A DNA stretch of 64,000 nt from the NCBI GenBank assembly GCA_028821195.1, contig JAPPHB010000015.1:1-64000 (forward strand), in the 5' to 3' direction. Of the stretch, positions 33,900 through 42,483 are shown one piece after another (within the stretch, counting starts at the first letter, position 1; every line of letters starts with the position of its first letter). The notes under the pieces were generated by a model. That model had not been told where the DNA came from, ran no database searches, and was given only the letters and a program-made list of their open reading frames with translations. The translations under genes and the position numbers were made by a program. The DNA is from Gammaproteobacteria bacterium (GTDB lineage: Bacteria; Gemmatimonadota; Gemmatimonadetes; Longimicrobiales; Gaopeijiaceae).

Positions 33900-35311
33900 C
33901 CGACCCCGGAGAGGCGGGAGCCGGCGCTCCCGGTCACGGGCTCTGGGGGGGGCGATTCTCCGAGGAGATGGCGCCGGAGATGGCGCCGCTCAACCGCTCG
34001 CTGGACATGGATTTCCGCTTCTGGCCCCAGGATGTGCGGGCCAGCCGCACCTGGGCGCGCGCTCTCCTGCGAGCCGGGGTTCTGACCCACGCGGAATGGC
34101 AGGACATCGACGCCGGCCTGCAGATGGTGGCGACCCGCCTGGAGGGCATGGATCCCGCCACCGTGGAGGACGAGGACATCCACTCCCTGGTGGAGCGCCT
34201 GCTGGTCGAGGAGGTGGGCGGGGCAGGGGCCAAGTTGCACACGGGGCGTTCGCGCAACGATCAGGCAGCCACCGACGTGCGCTTGTGGGGCATGGACGCG
34301 GTGGCTTCACTCGACGGTCAGGTCGTCCGGCTGGGCAGCGCCCTGGCCGATCTGGCCGCCGGGTCGCAGGAGCTGGTGATGCCCGGCTACACCCACCTGC
34401 AGCGGGCGCAGCCGGTGCGCGCCGCCCACTGGGCGCTCTCGCACGTCTGGCCGCTGGTGCGCGACCGGGCCCGCCTGCGCGCCGCCGCCGAGGAGGCCGC
34501 CGTACTGCCGCTGGGCGCCGGGGCCATCGGTGGATGTCCGTTCGCGGTCGACCGCGCCGCGATGGCCCGCGAGCTGGGCTTCCACTCCGTGACCCCCAAC
34601 AGCATGGATGCGGTGGGCGACCGCGACTGGATCGTCTCCGTCCTCTTCGCGGGGGCGATGATCGGGGTGCACCTCTCGCGCCTGTGCGAGGACCTGGTGC
34701 TGTTTGCCTCCGAAGAGTTCGGGTTCCTGAAGCTCTCCGACGGCTACTGCACCGGCTCCAGCCTGATGCCGCAGAAGAAGAACCCCGACGTGGCCGAACT
34801 CGCCCGCGGCAAGAGCGGCCGCCTGGTGGGCAACCTGGTTTCCATGATGATTCAGTTGAAGGGCCTGCCGACCGGCTACAACCGCGACCTCCAGGACGAC
34901 AAGGCCGCCCTCTACGACACGGTGGACACCCTGGAACTCACCCTGCCGGCGGTGGCCGGGGCGATAGGCGGCGCGGCCTTCCAGCCCGCGCGCATGGAGG
35001 CCGCGCTGGACCCCGCCCTCCTGGCGACCGACCTGGCCGACTACCTGGTCAGGAAGGGCCTGCCGTTCCGCACCAGCCACGAGGTCGTGGGACGGGTGGT
35101 GCGCCGCGCGGAGGCGCTGGGCTGTTCGATCGCGGAGCTGTCCACCGAGGCGCTCGCCGAGGAGCACGAGGCCTTCGGTCCCGGCGTGACGGAGGTCTTC
35201 GACCCGGTCCGGTCCGCGGATGCGCGCGTGGTGAGCGGAAGCACGGGCCGCGAGGCCGTGGCCGCGCAGCTTGAGCAGGCGCGGGAGGCGCTCGGGGCGG
35301 GGCTCTGGTAG
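33896..35311 (+). CDS. argH: Argininosuccinate lyase
   Basis: ArgH splits argininosuccinate to arginine and fumarate. The 471-residue protein has LWGGRFSEEMAPEM at the N-terminus, HTGRSRNDQAATDVRLW, YTHLQRAQPVRAAHW, and the superfamily signature GSSLMPQKKNPDVAEL with the catalytic Ser. The GTG at 33896 overlaps the argG stop and is preceded by a strong GGAGGCGGGGG purine stretch, so I prefer it to upstream frames. ArgG and ArgH form a compact pair. The gene ends 5 bp before the stop of the convergent DAHP synthase gene. Confidence 0.96.
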   Translation: MTDPGEAGAGAPGHGLWGGRFSEEMAPEMAPLNRSLDMDFRFWPQDVRASRTWARALLRAGVLTHAEWQDIDAGLQMVATRLEGMDPATVEDEDIHSLVERLLVEEVGGAGAKLHTGRSRNDQAATDVRLWGMDAVASLDGQVVRLGSALADLAAGSQELVMPGYTHLQRAQPVRAAHWALSHVWPLVRDRARLRAAAEEAAVLPLGAGAIGGCPFAVDRAAMARELGFHSVTPNSMDAVGDRDWIVSVLFAGAMIGVHLSRLCEDLVLFASEEFGFLKLSDGYCTGSSLMPQKKNPDVAELARGKSGRLVGNLVSMMIQLKGLPTGYNRDLQDDKAALYDTVDTLELTLPAVAGAIGGAAFQPARMEAALDPALLATDLADYLVRKGLPFRTSHEVVGRVVRRAEALGCSIAELSTEALAEEHEAFGPGVTEVFDPVRSADARVVSGSTGREAVAAQLEQAREALGAGLW

Positions 35312-35315
35312 GAGC

Positions 35316-36338
35316 CTACAGCGGAGCCACCTTCCTCCCCGCAGCCTCCGCGAATGGGGCCAACTGCCCCATCAGCCGCTCGAACTCCGCGAAATCCAGC
35401 GACTGATCCCCGTCTGACCACGCGGCTTCCGGGTCCGGGTGCACCTCAACCAGGAGACCGTCGGCCCCGGCCGCGATGGCGGCGAACGCCAGCGGCGCCA
35501 CCAGGTCGCGGCGCCCGCCCGCGTGACTGGGGTCGGCGATCACCGGCAGATGGGTCTCCCGCTTCAGCACCGGGATGGCGGCCAGGTCGAAGGTGTTGCG
35601 GGTCGCCGTCTCGAAGGTGCGGATGCCGCGCTCGCACAGGATCACCTGGCTGTTGCCCTGCTGCATGATGTATTCGGCCGACATCAGCAGATCCTTGATC
35701 GTCGCCGACATGCCCCGCTTCAGAAGGACCGGCCTCTGCACCCTTCCCACCTCGGTCAGCAGGTTGAAGTTCTGCATGTTGCGGGTGCCGATCTGGAGCA
35801 CGTCGGCGTACCCCGCCACCAGCTCCACCTGCCGGGTGTCCATGACCTCGGTCACGACCGGAAGTCCGTGGGTGTCGCGCACGTCGACCAGCAACTCCAG
35901 ACCCGGCTGGCCCATCCCCTGGAAGGAATAGGGCGAGGAGCGGGGCTTGAAGGCGCCGCCGCGAATGCCGTGTGCTCCGGCGGCCCGCACCCGCGCCGCG
36001 GTCTCGCGCAACATGTCGCCACCCTCGACCGAGCAGGGCCCGGCGACCACCACCACTCCGCGTCCTCCCACCTCCACTTCCCCCAGCGGGATTCTGGTCG
36101 GATCTGCCGCGAACTCCCGCGAGGCCAGCTTGTAGGGCTTCATGACCGGGTGCGCGGCCACCACCCCCGGGATGGAGAGCAGGGGGACGTGCTGGAGCCG
36201 CTCCTCGTCGCCGATGCATCCGACGACCGTCAGCGTCTCGCCCCGCGACACGTGCGTGCGCAGCCCGAGCGACTCCACGCGTTCGCGGATGTGGTCCAGC
36301 TCCTCCTCGGTGATGCCCTGGCGGGTGACGAGAATCAT
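35316..36338 (-). CDS. aroF: 3-deoxy-7-phosphoheptulonate (DAHP) synthase, type I beta
   Basis: DAHP synthase joins phosphoenolpyruvate and erythrose-4-phosphate, opening the shikimate pathway. The 340-residue protein has an N-terminal ferredoxin-like regulatory domain ([17 protein letters not shown], about residues 1-70) and a TIM barrel. The barrel shows [60 protein letters not shown] and [15 protein letters not shown]. This matches the KDO8PS-like I-beta subgroup, as in Thermotoga. The N-terminal domain usually mediates Tyr/Phe inhibition. The ATG at 36338 follows GCGGAG at about 7 nt. Confidence 0.95.
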   Translation of the reverse strand: MILVTRQGITEEELDHIRERVESLGLRTHVSRGETLTVVGCIGDEERLQHVPLLSIPGVVAAHPVMKPYKLASREFAADPTRIPLGEVEVGGRGVVVVAGPCSVEGGDMLRETAARVRAAGAHGIRGGAFKPRSSPYSFQGMGQPGLELLVDVRDTHGLPVVTEVMDTRQVELVAGYADVLQIGTRNMQNFNLLTEVGRVQRPVLLKRGMSATIKDLLMSAEYIMQQGNSQVILCERGIRTFETATRNTFDLAAIPVLKRETHLPVIADPSHAGGRRDLVAPLAFAAIAAGADGLLVEVHPDPEAAWSDGDQSLDFAEFERLMGQLAPFAEAAGRKVAPL

Positions 36339-36514
36339 CTGTTTCTCCGCTTCGAGGCCCGTGCGCGCGTCCGGGAGCTCAAGTGCCTGCGCGCGCGGTC
36401 CCCGGTGTCGGGTTGCCTTTCCGCTCCTGTGGCGCCCGAATAGATTCCGGGCGCGTTCGGCGCCCCAATATAGTCAACTCGCCGGTCACGACAGCCCCCC
36501 TTCAGAACGATTCC

Positions 36515-37414
36515 ATGACGACGACCCGACCCTCGCTCCACGATCTCGACATCGACCTGGGCAAGCGCGCCCGCCTCCACAGAATCCTCTACCGGAACGG
36601 CCTCGGAAACGGGACCATGCTCGCCCTGCCCATCGACCAGGGACTCGAGCACGGACCGATCGACTTCTTCCCCAACCCTCCGTCGCAGGATCCCGAGTTC
36701 CAGTGGCGGCTGGCCGTGGAGGGCGGCTTCAACGCGATCGCCTGCCACTACGGGCTCGCGCGCAAGTACATGCCGAAGTACGCGGGCCAGGTGCCGCTCA
36801 TCCTGAAGCTGAACGGCAAGACCAACATCCCGCCCGCCGACAAGGCGCTGTCGCCGCTCACGTCCACCGTCGAGGACGCGGTGCGCATCGGGGCTGACGC
36901 GGTCGGCTACACGCTGTACGTGGGCACGCCGCGCCAGGACGACGACTTCGCCCAACTGCGCCGGGTGCGCCAGGACTCCGAGCGCTTCGGCATGCCGCTG
37001 GTGGTGTGGTCGTATCCGCGCGGCGAGGCCATCGACGCGAAGGGGGGCGCGACCTCGCTCTACGCCGTCGACTACGCGGCGCGCACGGCTCTTGAGCTCG
37101 GCGCCGACATCGCCAAGCTGGTGATCCCGCCCGCGATCGGCCCCAATCCCGCGCAGCCGGGCAAGTATGCCGAGATCGTTCACACCTACGCGGAGGGCGC
37201 GCGGCGGGTCTTCCGCTCGGCGGGCCGCACCATGGTGCTGGTGAGCGGGGGCAGCAAGCTCTCCGACGAGGACATGCTGGACAAGGTGAGGATCTCGATG
37301 GAGTCCGGCGCCACCGGGCTCATCTTCGGCCGCAACATGTGGCAGCGCCCCTTCGAGGAGGCGCTCGACATCGTGCGCCAGGTGAAGGAGATCCTGAGCC
37401 GGTTCCCGTCCTGA
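36515..37414 (+). CDS. fbaB: Class I fructose-bisphosphate aldolase (FbaB/DhnA type)
   Basis: The 299-residue protein is a DhnA-type class I aldolase that reversibly splits fructose-1,6-bisphosphate through a lysine Schiff base. Visible segments are MLALPIDQGLEHGPIDFF near the N-terminus, VPLILKLNGKTNI, DAVGYTLYVGTPRQ, GADIAKLVIP with a candidate Schiff-base Lys, and VLVSGGSKLSDEDML plus GLIFGRNMWQRP for phosphate binding. The ATG at 36515 gives a family-typical start, though no clear ribosome site is seen. It leads into rpiA and rpe on the same strand, grouping sugar-phosphate metabolism. Confidence 0.92.
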   Translation: MTTTRPSLHDLDIDLGKRARLHRILYRNGLGNGTMLALPIDQGLEHGPIDFFPNPPSQDPEFQWRLAVEGGFNAIACHYGLARKYMPKYAGQVPLILKLNGKTNIPPADKALSPLTSTVEDAVRIGADAVGYTLYVGTPRQDDDFAQLRRVRQDSERFGMPLVVWSYPRGEAIDAKGGATSLYAVDYAARTALELGADIAKLVIPPAIGPNPAQPGKYAEIVHTYAEGARRVFRSAGRTMVLVSGGSKLSDEDMLDKVRISMESGATGLIFGRNMWQRPFEEALDIVRQVKEILSRFPS

Positions 37415-37454
37415 CGATCGCCCACCGGCGACGCGCGGCACGGCAATCCGGGAC

Positions 37455-38159
37455 ATGACCGGCACCGACGCTCTGAAGCGGGCCGCCGCCGCACGGGCGC
37501 TCGAGAGCGTCCGCGACGGGATGGTGCTTGGGCTCGGCACCGGGAGTACGATCCGTTTCTTCCTCGACCTCCTGGGCGAACGCGTGCACGCCGGCAGCCT
37601 GAGCGACGTCGTCGGGGTGCCGACCTCCCGGCGCACGGCGGAGATCGCGCGCGGGCACGGGATCCGGGTCTCGCGCCTGCGCGCGCAGCGGCGCCTGGAT
37701 CTGACGGTCGACGGCGCCGACGAGGTCGATCCGCACAGCAACCTTATCAAGGGCCTGGGGGGCGCGCTGCTGCGCGAGAAGATCGTGGCGCAGGCGTCCG
37801 ACCGCTTCATCGTCATCGTGGACGAAAGCAAGGTGGTCGAGCGGTTGGGCACGCGCAGCCCGCTGCCGGTGGAGGTGACCCGCTTCGGTTCCTCCAGGCA
37901 CCAGGGCTTCGTGGCGGAGTTCGGGGCGGAGGTCGCGCTGCGCCGCACCGCCGACGGGAGCCGTTACGTCACGTCCAACGGCAACTACATTCTGGATGCG
38001 CGCTTCCCGGAAGGCATCGATGATCCGGTGGCGCTGGACGGGGCCCTGCGCGCGCGGGCGGGCATCGTCGAGAACGGGCTCTTTCTGGGGATGACCACCC
38101 GGGCCCTGATCGCGGCGCCCGGCGGCGTGCGCTCGATCGAGCCGGGCGGGACGGGCTGA
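37455..38159 (+). CDS. rpiA: Ribose-5-phosphate isomerase A
   Basis: RpiA interconverts ribose-5-phosphate and ribulose-5-phosphate. The 234-residue protein shows GLGTGSTIRFFLDLL, the phosphate loop; DLTVDGADEVDPHSNLIKG with catalytic acids; and GGALLREKIVAQAS with the conserved Lys. VDESKVVERLGTRSPLPVEV follows, and SNGNYILDARF lies near the end. Length and motif order are normal. It starts 40 bp after the aldolase gene and is followed by rpe 73 bp on, so the three are probably cotranscribed. Confidence 0.95.
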   Translation: MTGTDALKRAAAARALESVRDGMVLGLGTGSTIRFFLDLLGERVHAGSLSDVVGVPTSRRTAEIARGHGIRVSRLRAQRRLDLTVDGADEVDPHSNLIKGLGGALLREKIVAQASDRFIVIVDESKVVERLGTRSPLPVEVTRFGSSRHQGFVAEFGAEVALRRTADGSRYVTSNGNYILDARFPEGIDDPVALDGALRARAGIVENGLFLGMTTRALIAAPGGVRSIEPGGTG

Positions 38160-38232
38160 TGAGCACGCGACAGGCGGCCGCACGGGGTCGGAAAGCCCGG
38201 GGAGCCGGGCGGGACACGCTCAGGAGGTCGGC

Positions 38233-38907
38233 ATGAAGGTTCGCATCGCTCCGTCCATTCTGGCGTCCGACTTCGGGCGCCTGGCCGAGCAGGTGGTGGA
38301 GGCGGAGGAGGCCGGCGTCGACTGGATCCACGTCGACGTGATGGACGGCCATTTCGTTCCCAACATCACCATCGGTCCGGCGATCACGGAGGCGGTGCGG
38401 CGGGCGACGCGGTTGCCCGTGGACGTGCACCTCATGATCGAGGCGCCCGACCGCTATATCCAGGCGTTCGCCGACGCCGGGGCGGACTACCTGACGGTGC
38501 ACCAGGAGGCCTGCCCGCACCTGCACCGGACCATCCAGCGCATCCGCGCGGCGGGGGTGCGCCCCGGGGTGGCGCTCAACCCGGCCACCCCGGTGGAGGC
38601 GGCGGCGCCCATCCTTCCCGACATCGACCTGCTGCTGGTGATGTCGGTGAACCCCGGATTCGGGGGACAGGCCTTCATCCCCTCCGCCCTCGCCACGCTG
38701 ACGCGGGCGCGCGAACTGCTGAACGCCTGCGGAGGCGAGGATACGGCACTCGAGGTCGATGGCGGGATCGACGCCACGACGGCCCCCGGGGTCGCCGGCG
38801 CGGGCGCGGACGTGCTGGTCGCCGGATCGGCCATCTACGGGCACCCGCAGGGGGTGGCTGCCGGGGTCTCCGCGATCCGCACCGCAGTGGAAACCCCGGG
38901 CGGCTGA
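38233..38907 (+). CDS. rpe: Ribulose-phosphate 3-epimerase
   Basis: Rpe interconverts ribulose-5-phosphate and xylulose-5-phosphate. The 224-residue TIM barrel shows IAPSILASDFGRLAEQV, the metal-binding WIHVDVMDGHFVPNITIG, PVDVHLMIEAPDRYI, NPATPVEAAAPIL, LLVMSVNPGFGGQAFI and LEVDGGIDATT. All expected catalytic residues are present. A near-perfect AGGAGGT lies 6 nt upstream of the ATG at 38233, a strong translation signal compared with neighbours. It follows rpiA on the same strand. Confidence 0.96.
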   Translation: MKVRIAPSILASDFGRLAEQVVEAEEAGVDWIHVDVMDGHFVPNITIGPAITEAVRRATRLPVDVHLMIEAPDRYIQAFADAGADYLTVHQEACPHLHRTIQRIRAAGVRPGVALNPATPVEAAAPILPDIDLLLVMSVNPGFGGQAFIPSALATLTRARELLNACGGEDTALEVDGGIDATTAPGVAGAGADVLVAGSAIYGHPQGVAAGVSAIRTAVETPGG

Positions 38908-38923
38908 CGCCGTAGCCACGGTC

Positions 38924-40297
38924 ATGGCCATCTTCCGGCGCACGCATCGGCTGCCGCATTCGCCGGCGGAAGTGTTCGCGTGGCACATGCGCCCGGGCGC
39001 GCTGGAGCGCCTGCTTCCCCCGTGGGAGAACGTCCGCGTGGTGGCGCGCGAGGGCGGCATCGCCGATGGCGGTTCGGTCACCGTCCGGGCTGGTCCCGGG
39101 CCGTTGCGGGTTGCCTGGACGGTCCGCCATACGGCCTGCGAGGAGGGGGTCCTCTTCCGGGACGAGCAGGTGCGCGGCCCCTTCGACCACTGGGTGCACA
39201 CGCATCGCTTCTCACCGGACGGAGCAGGCGGGTGCGTGATGGAGGACGAGATCGACTGGGGCCCGCCCCTCAACGTGGACGCGGCGCCCTTCGTGCGGCG
39301 GATCGAGCGCATGCTCGAGCGGGGCTTCGGGTTTCGGCATCAGCGGCTGGCCAACGACCTCGCCCTGCACGAGCGCTACCGGCAGCGGCGGCCGCTCACG
39401 GTGGCCATCAGCGGAAGCTCGGGCTTTCTGGGGCGCAACCTGCGCCACGTTCTCACCACCGGCGGGCACCGCGTGCTTCGCCTGGTGCGCTCGCGGAAGA
39501 AGGCCGGAGAGGGATCCGTATACTGGAATCCCGCGAAGGGGCAGGTGGATCATGACGGGCTCCAGGGCGTGGACGCGATCGTGCACCTGGCGGGCGAGCC
39601 CCTGGTCGGCGTGCGCTGGACCGTGAAGAAGAAGCAGGAGATCATGCGGTCGCGCAGGAACGGCACCGATTGGATCGCTCATACCGCGGCGCGTCTGTCG
39701 CCGCCTCCCCGGGTGCTCGTGTGCGCCTCCGCGGTCGGATACTACGGCAATCGCGGCGACGAGAAGCTGACCGAGGATAGCCGGCCGGGCCGTGGCTTCC
39801 TGGCCGAGGTGTGCAAGGCGTGGGAACTTGCGGCGGCGCCCGCGCGCCGGGCGGGGATCCGGGTCGTGCATCTGCGGCAGGGGGTGGCGCTGTCGCCGGA
39901 CGGCGGCGCGCTGCAACTGATGCTGCCCGCCTTCCGGGCCGGGGCGGGAGGTCGGCTGGGCAGCGGGCGGCAGTACTTTCCGTGGATCAGCCTGGACGAC
40001 ACCCTCGGGCTCATCCTGCACGCGATCGTCACCCCGCAGGTTCGCGGACCCATCAACGTTACCGCTCCATTGCCGGTGACGAACGCCACGTTCACCAGCG
40101 CGCTGGGCCGGGTGCTCCGGCGCCCGACCCTCCTGGCGGTACCGTCGCTGGCCGTGTACGCCCTGATGGGCGAGATGGGACGGACCGTGCTCCTGGGCGG
40201 GCAGCGTGCCCTCCCCGCAAAGGCGGAACGCACGGGATACGAGTTCCTGCACCCGTCCATGGACGAGGCGCTGCGGTTCGTCCTGGGGGTGGCATAG
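38924..40297 (+). CDS. TIGR01777 family epimerase with N-terminal SRPBCC domain
   Basis: The 457-residue protein joins a START/polyketide-cyclase-like SRPBCC domain (about 1-150: HRLPHSPAEVFAWHMRPG, FDHWVHTHRF) to an extended SDR epimerase domain. The latter shows VAISGSSGFLGRNLRHVL for NAD(P) binding, VDAIVHLAGEPLVG, VCASAVGYYGNRGDE and FPWISLDDTLGLILHA. This fusion is known in the TIGR01777 family (SDR39U1-like), whose reaction is not defined. The ATG at 38924 lies 17 bp after rpe and begins right at the SRPBCC domain. Confidence 0.87.
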   Translation: MAIFRRTHRLPHSPAEVFAWHMRPGALERLLPPWENVRVVAREGGIADGGSVTVRAGPGPLRVAWTVRHTACEEGVLFRDEQVRGPFDHWVHTHRFSPDGAGGCVMEDEIDWGPPLNVDAAPFVRRIERMLERGFGFRHQRLANDLALHERYRQRRPLTVAISGSSGFLGRNLRHVLTTGGHRVLRLVRSRKKAGEGSVYWNPAKGQVDHDGLQGVDAIVHLAGEPLVGVRWTVKKKQEIMRSRRNGTDWIAHTAARLSPPPRVLVCASAVGYYGNRGDEKLTEDSRPGRGFLAEVCKAWELAAAPARRAGIRVVHLRQGVALSPDGGALQLMLPAFRAGAGGRLGSGRQYFPWISLDDTLGLILHAIVTPQVRGPINVTAPLPVTNATFTSALGRVLRRPTLLAVPSLAVYALMGEMGRTVLLGGQRALPAKAERTGYEFLHPSMDEALRFVLGVA

Positions 40298-40389
40298 CAG
40301 TCCACGGGCTGCCGGGCTGCGGAGTGCTGGCGGTCCCGGCGATTTCCGGGTTATCGTCCCCCTGCGGATTCCTCGAGCTGGAGCGTGCC

Positions 40390-42444
40390 ATGCAGCGGCT
40401 GACCGTCCTCGCGATTCTGACCTTCCTGTCGACGTTCGCCTTTGCGCCCGAGCGCGCGAGCGCGCAGGCCGGCGCCGCGAGCGTCGTGCGGCTCGAGGCG
40501 TTGCCGCCGTCGGTGGTCGTGATGACCGGTGAGGAAGTCCCGTTCGAGGTGCGCGCCCTCGACGCTCAGGGCCGCGTGGTGGCGGACGCCCAGGTGCGTA
40601 CGGTGGCCCCCCGGGCGGCGGCGACCGTGCGCGGGGGGACGGTGCGCGGGCGGACGATGGGCGAGTACGAGATCGTGGCGACGCTGCTGACGCCGCCCGG
40701 ATACGAAGGAACCCCGCCCAGCCTGCGCGTGCCGCTCACCGTGCTGGCTCCGGAGGTCGCCACCGTGGAGGTCACCGCCGAGCCGGGCCGCCTCTACCAG
40801 GGGACCACCCTGCGCCACACCGCCACAGCGCGCCACGCGGACGGATCCGCGCGGCCGGGCCCGGTTGTGTCGTGGTCCAGTTCCGATCCGTCCGTCGCCA
40901 CCGTCGACCGCTTCGGCTACGTGACTGCCAACGGCACGGGCGCGGTCACCATCCGCGCCGACGTGGAGGGGACGGCCGGCACGGCCGCCTACGACGTGGC
41001 CCCGTTCCCCGCGGTCTCGCTGGACATCACCGGGCTGGCGGACGAGGTGCGCACCGGTGACGTCCAGCACCTCGCCGCGGTAGCGCGCGACGCGGCCGGC
41101 GAGGTGGTCGCGGACGTGCCGGTGACCTGGACCCACACGGCCGTGCCCGACGCGGAGATGATCGCGCCCAGCGCGCCCGGGCAGATCGCGCGCGACCGCT
41201 TTGTCGCCGACGTGCCGGGCGTGTACACGATCGTCGCCAACGCGGGCCCGCTGTCGGCGCGCGCGACCCTCCAGGCCGTCGGCCGCGACGCGGTGCGTGA
41301 GCTCACGCTGGTGGGCACCGGGAGCACCGCCACGGTGCGCACCACCGACTTCTGGGTGTTCGAGGGGATTGACGGCCGCGACTACGCGCTCACGGGCGCC
41401 AAGATGTCGGACGGGTACGCGTACGCCTGGGACGTCACCAACCCGGCCAACATCTTCAAGACCGACTCGCTGCAGGTGGACGCGCGCGCCGTCAACGACG
41501 TGAAGGTGTCCCCCGACGCACGGTACGCCACGCTCACCCGCGAGGGGGCCTCCAACCGGCGCAACGGGGTGGTCTTCCTCGACCTGGCCGACCCGGCCCA
41601 CCCCGTGATCGCCTCCGAGGTGGTCGAGGGGCTCACCGGCGGGGTCCACAACGCCTTCCCCGATGACGACTACGCCTACGTGCTGGCGGCCGGCGACAAG
41701 TACGTCATCATCGACGTCGCCGACATCTACAATCCGCGCGTGGTTGGCGAGTACAATCACCCCGACAGCCGCCTCCACGATGTCTGGGTGCTCAACGGCA
41801 TCGCCTACTCGGCCGAGTGGGAGAAGGGCATGGTGGCCGTGGACGTGGGCAACGGGCGCTGGGGGGGCACCCCGGAGAACCCGGTGCTCATCTCCGAGCT
41901 GGCGGTTCCGACCGGCACCACGCACGCCATCTTCCCGTACCAGTCGCAATCCACGGACCGCTTCTACGTCTTCGTGGGGGACGAGAACATGCAGCGGAGG
42001 GGGCTGGCCAACGCTGGACCGCGGGGCGGGGGCACGTACCAGTTGCCGTACGACCCGGAGACGGGGATGAACGGGATACCGCTCGCGACCCAGGGCTACA
42101 TCCAGGTGATCGACTTCACCGATCCCGACAACCCGGAGATGGTCGCCCGCTACGAGGTCAGCGAGTACGGCACCCACAATATCTGGGTGGAGGACGACAT
42201 GCTCTACCAGGCGTACTACGAGGGCGGGCTGCGCGTGGTCGACGTTTCCGGCGAGCTGATGGGCAACCTCTACACGCAGGGCCGCGAGATCGCCGTGCAC
42301 AAGTCGACGGACGTGAACGGCTGGGTGCCCAACTCGACTATGGTGTGGAGCGCGATGCCCTTCAAGGGACACGTCTTCTTCTCCGACACCAACTCCGGGC
42401 TCTGGTCGGTGAAAGTCGAGCCGCCCGAGCGGCCCGTGTCCTAG
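40390..42444 (+). CDS. Exported Ig-like / LVIVD-repeat propeller protein
   Basis: The 684-residue protein has a signal peptide (ends near RASAQAG), then two or three bacterial Ig-like (BIG) modules up to about residue 310. Examples are VSWSSSDPSVATVDRFGYVT and LQAVGRDAVRELTLVG. The C-terminal half is an LVIVD-type beta-propeller: VVFLDLADPAHPVIASEV, YVIIDVADIYNPRVVGEY, IQVIDFTDPDNPEMVARY and LRVVDVSGELMG mark the blades. Such proteins are exported or surface-bound with unknown ligand. The ATG at 40390 follows TGGAGC. It is not an evident part of the amine dehydrogenase cluster that begins next. Confidence 0.83.
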   Translation: MQRLTVLAILTFLSTFAFAPERASAQAGAASVVRLEALPPSVVVMTGEEVPFEVRALDAQGRVVADAQVRTVAPRAAATVRGGTVRGRTMGEYEIVATLLTPPGYEGTPPSLRVPLTVLAPEVATVEVTAEPGRLYQGTTLRHTATARHADGSARPGPVVSWSSSDPSVATVDRFGYVTANGTGAVTIRADVEGTAGTAAYDVAPFPAVSLDITGLADEVRTGDVQHLAAVARDAAGEVVADVPVTWTHTAVPDAEMIAPSAPGQIARDRFVADVPGVYTIVANAGPLSARATLQAVGRDAVRELTLVGTGSTATVRTTDFWVFEGIDGRDYALTGAKMSDGYAYAWDVTNPANIFKTDSLQVDARAVNDVKVSPDARYATLTREGASNRRNGVVFLDLADPAHPVIASEVVEGLTGGVHNAFPDDDYAYVLAAGDKYVIIDVADIYNPRVVGEYNHPDSRLHDVWVLNGIAYSAEWEKGMVAVDVGNGRWGGTPENPVLISELAVPTGTTHAIFPYQSQSTDRFYVFVGDENMQRRGLANAGPRGGGTYQLPYDPETGMNGIPLATQGYIQVIDFTDPDNPEMVARYEVSEYGTHNIWVEDDMLYQAYYEGGLRVVDVSGELMGNLYTQGREIAVHKSTDVNGWVPNSTMVWSAMPFKGHVFFSDTNSGLWSVKVEPPERPVS

Positions 42445-42483
42445 TCCGGCGGCGCGGTGTCGTACGCGGCGTCGTAAACGCAA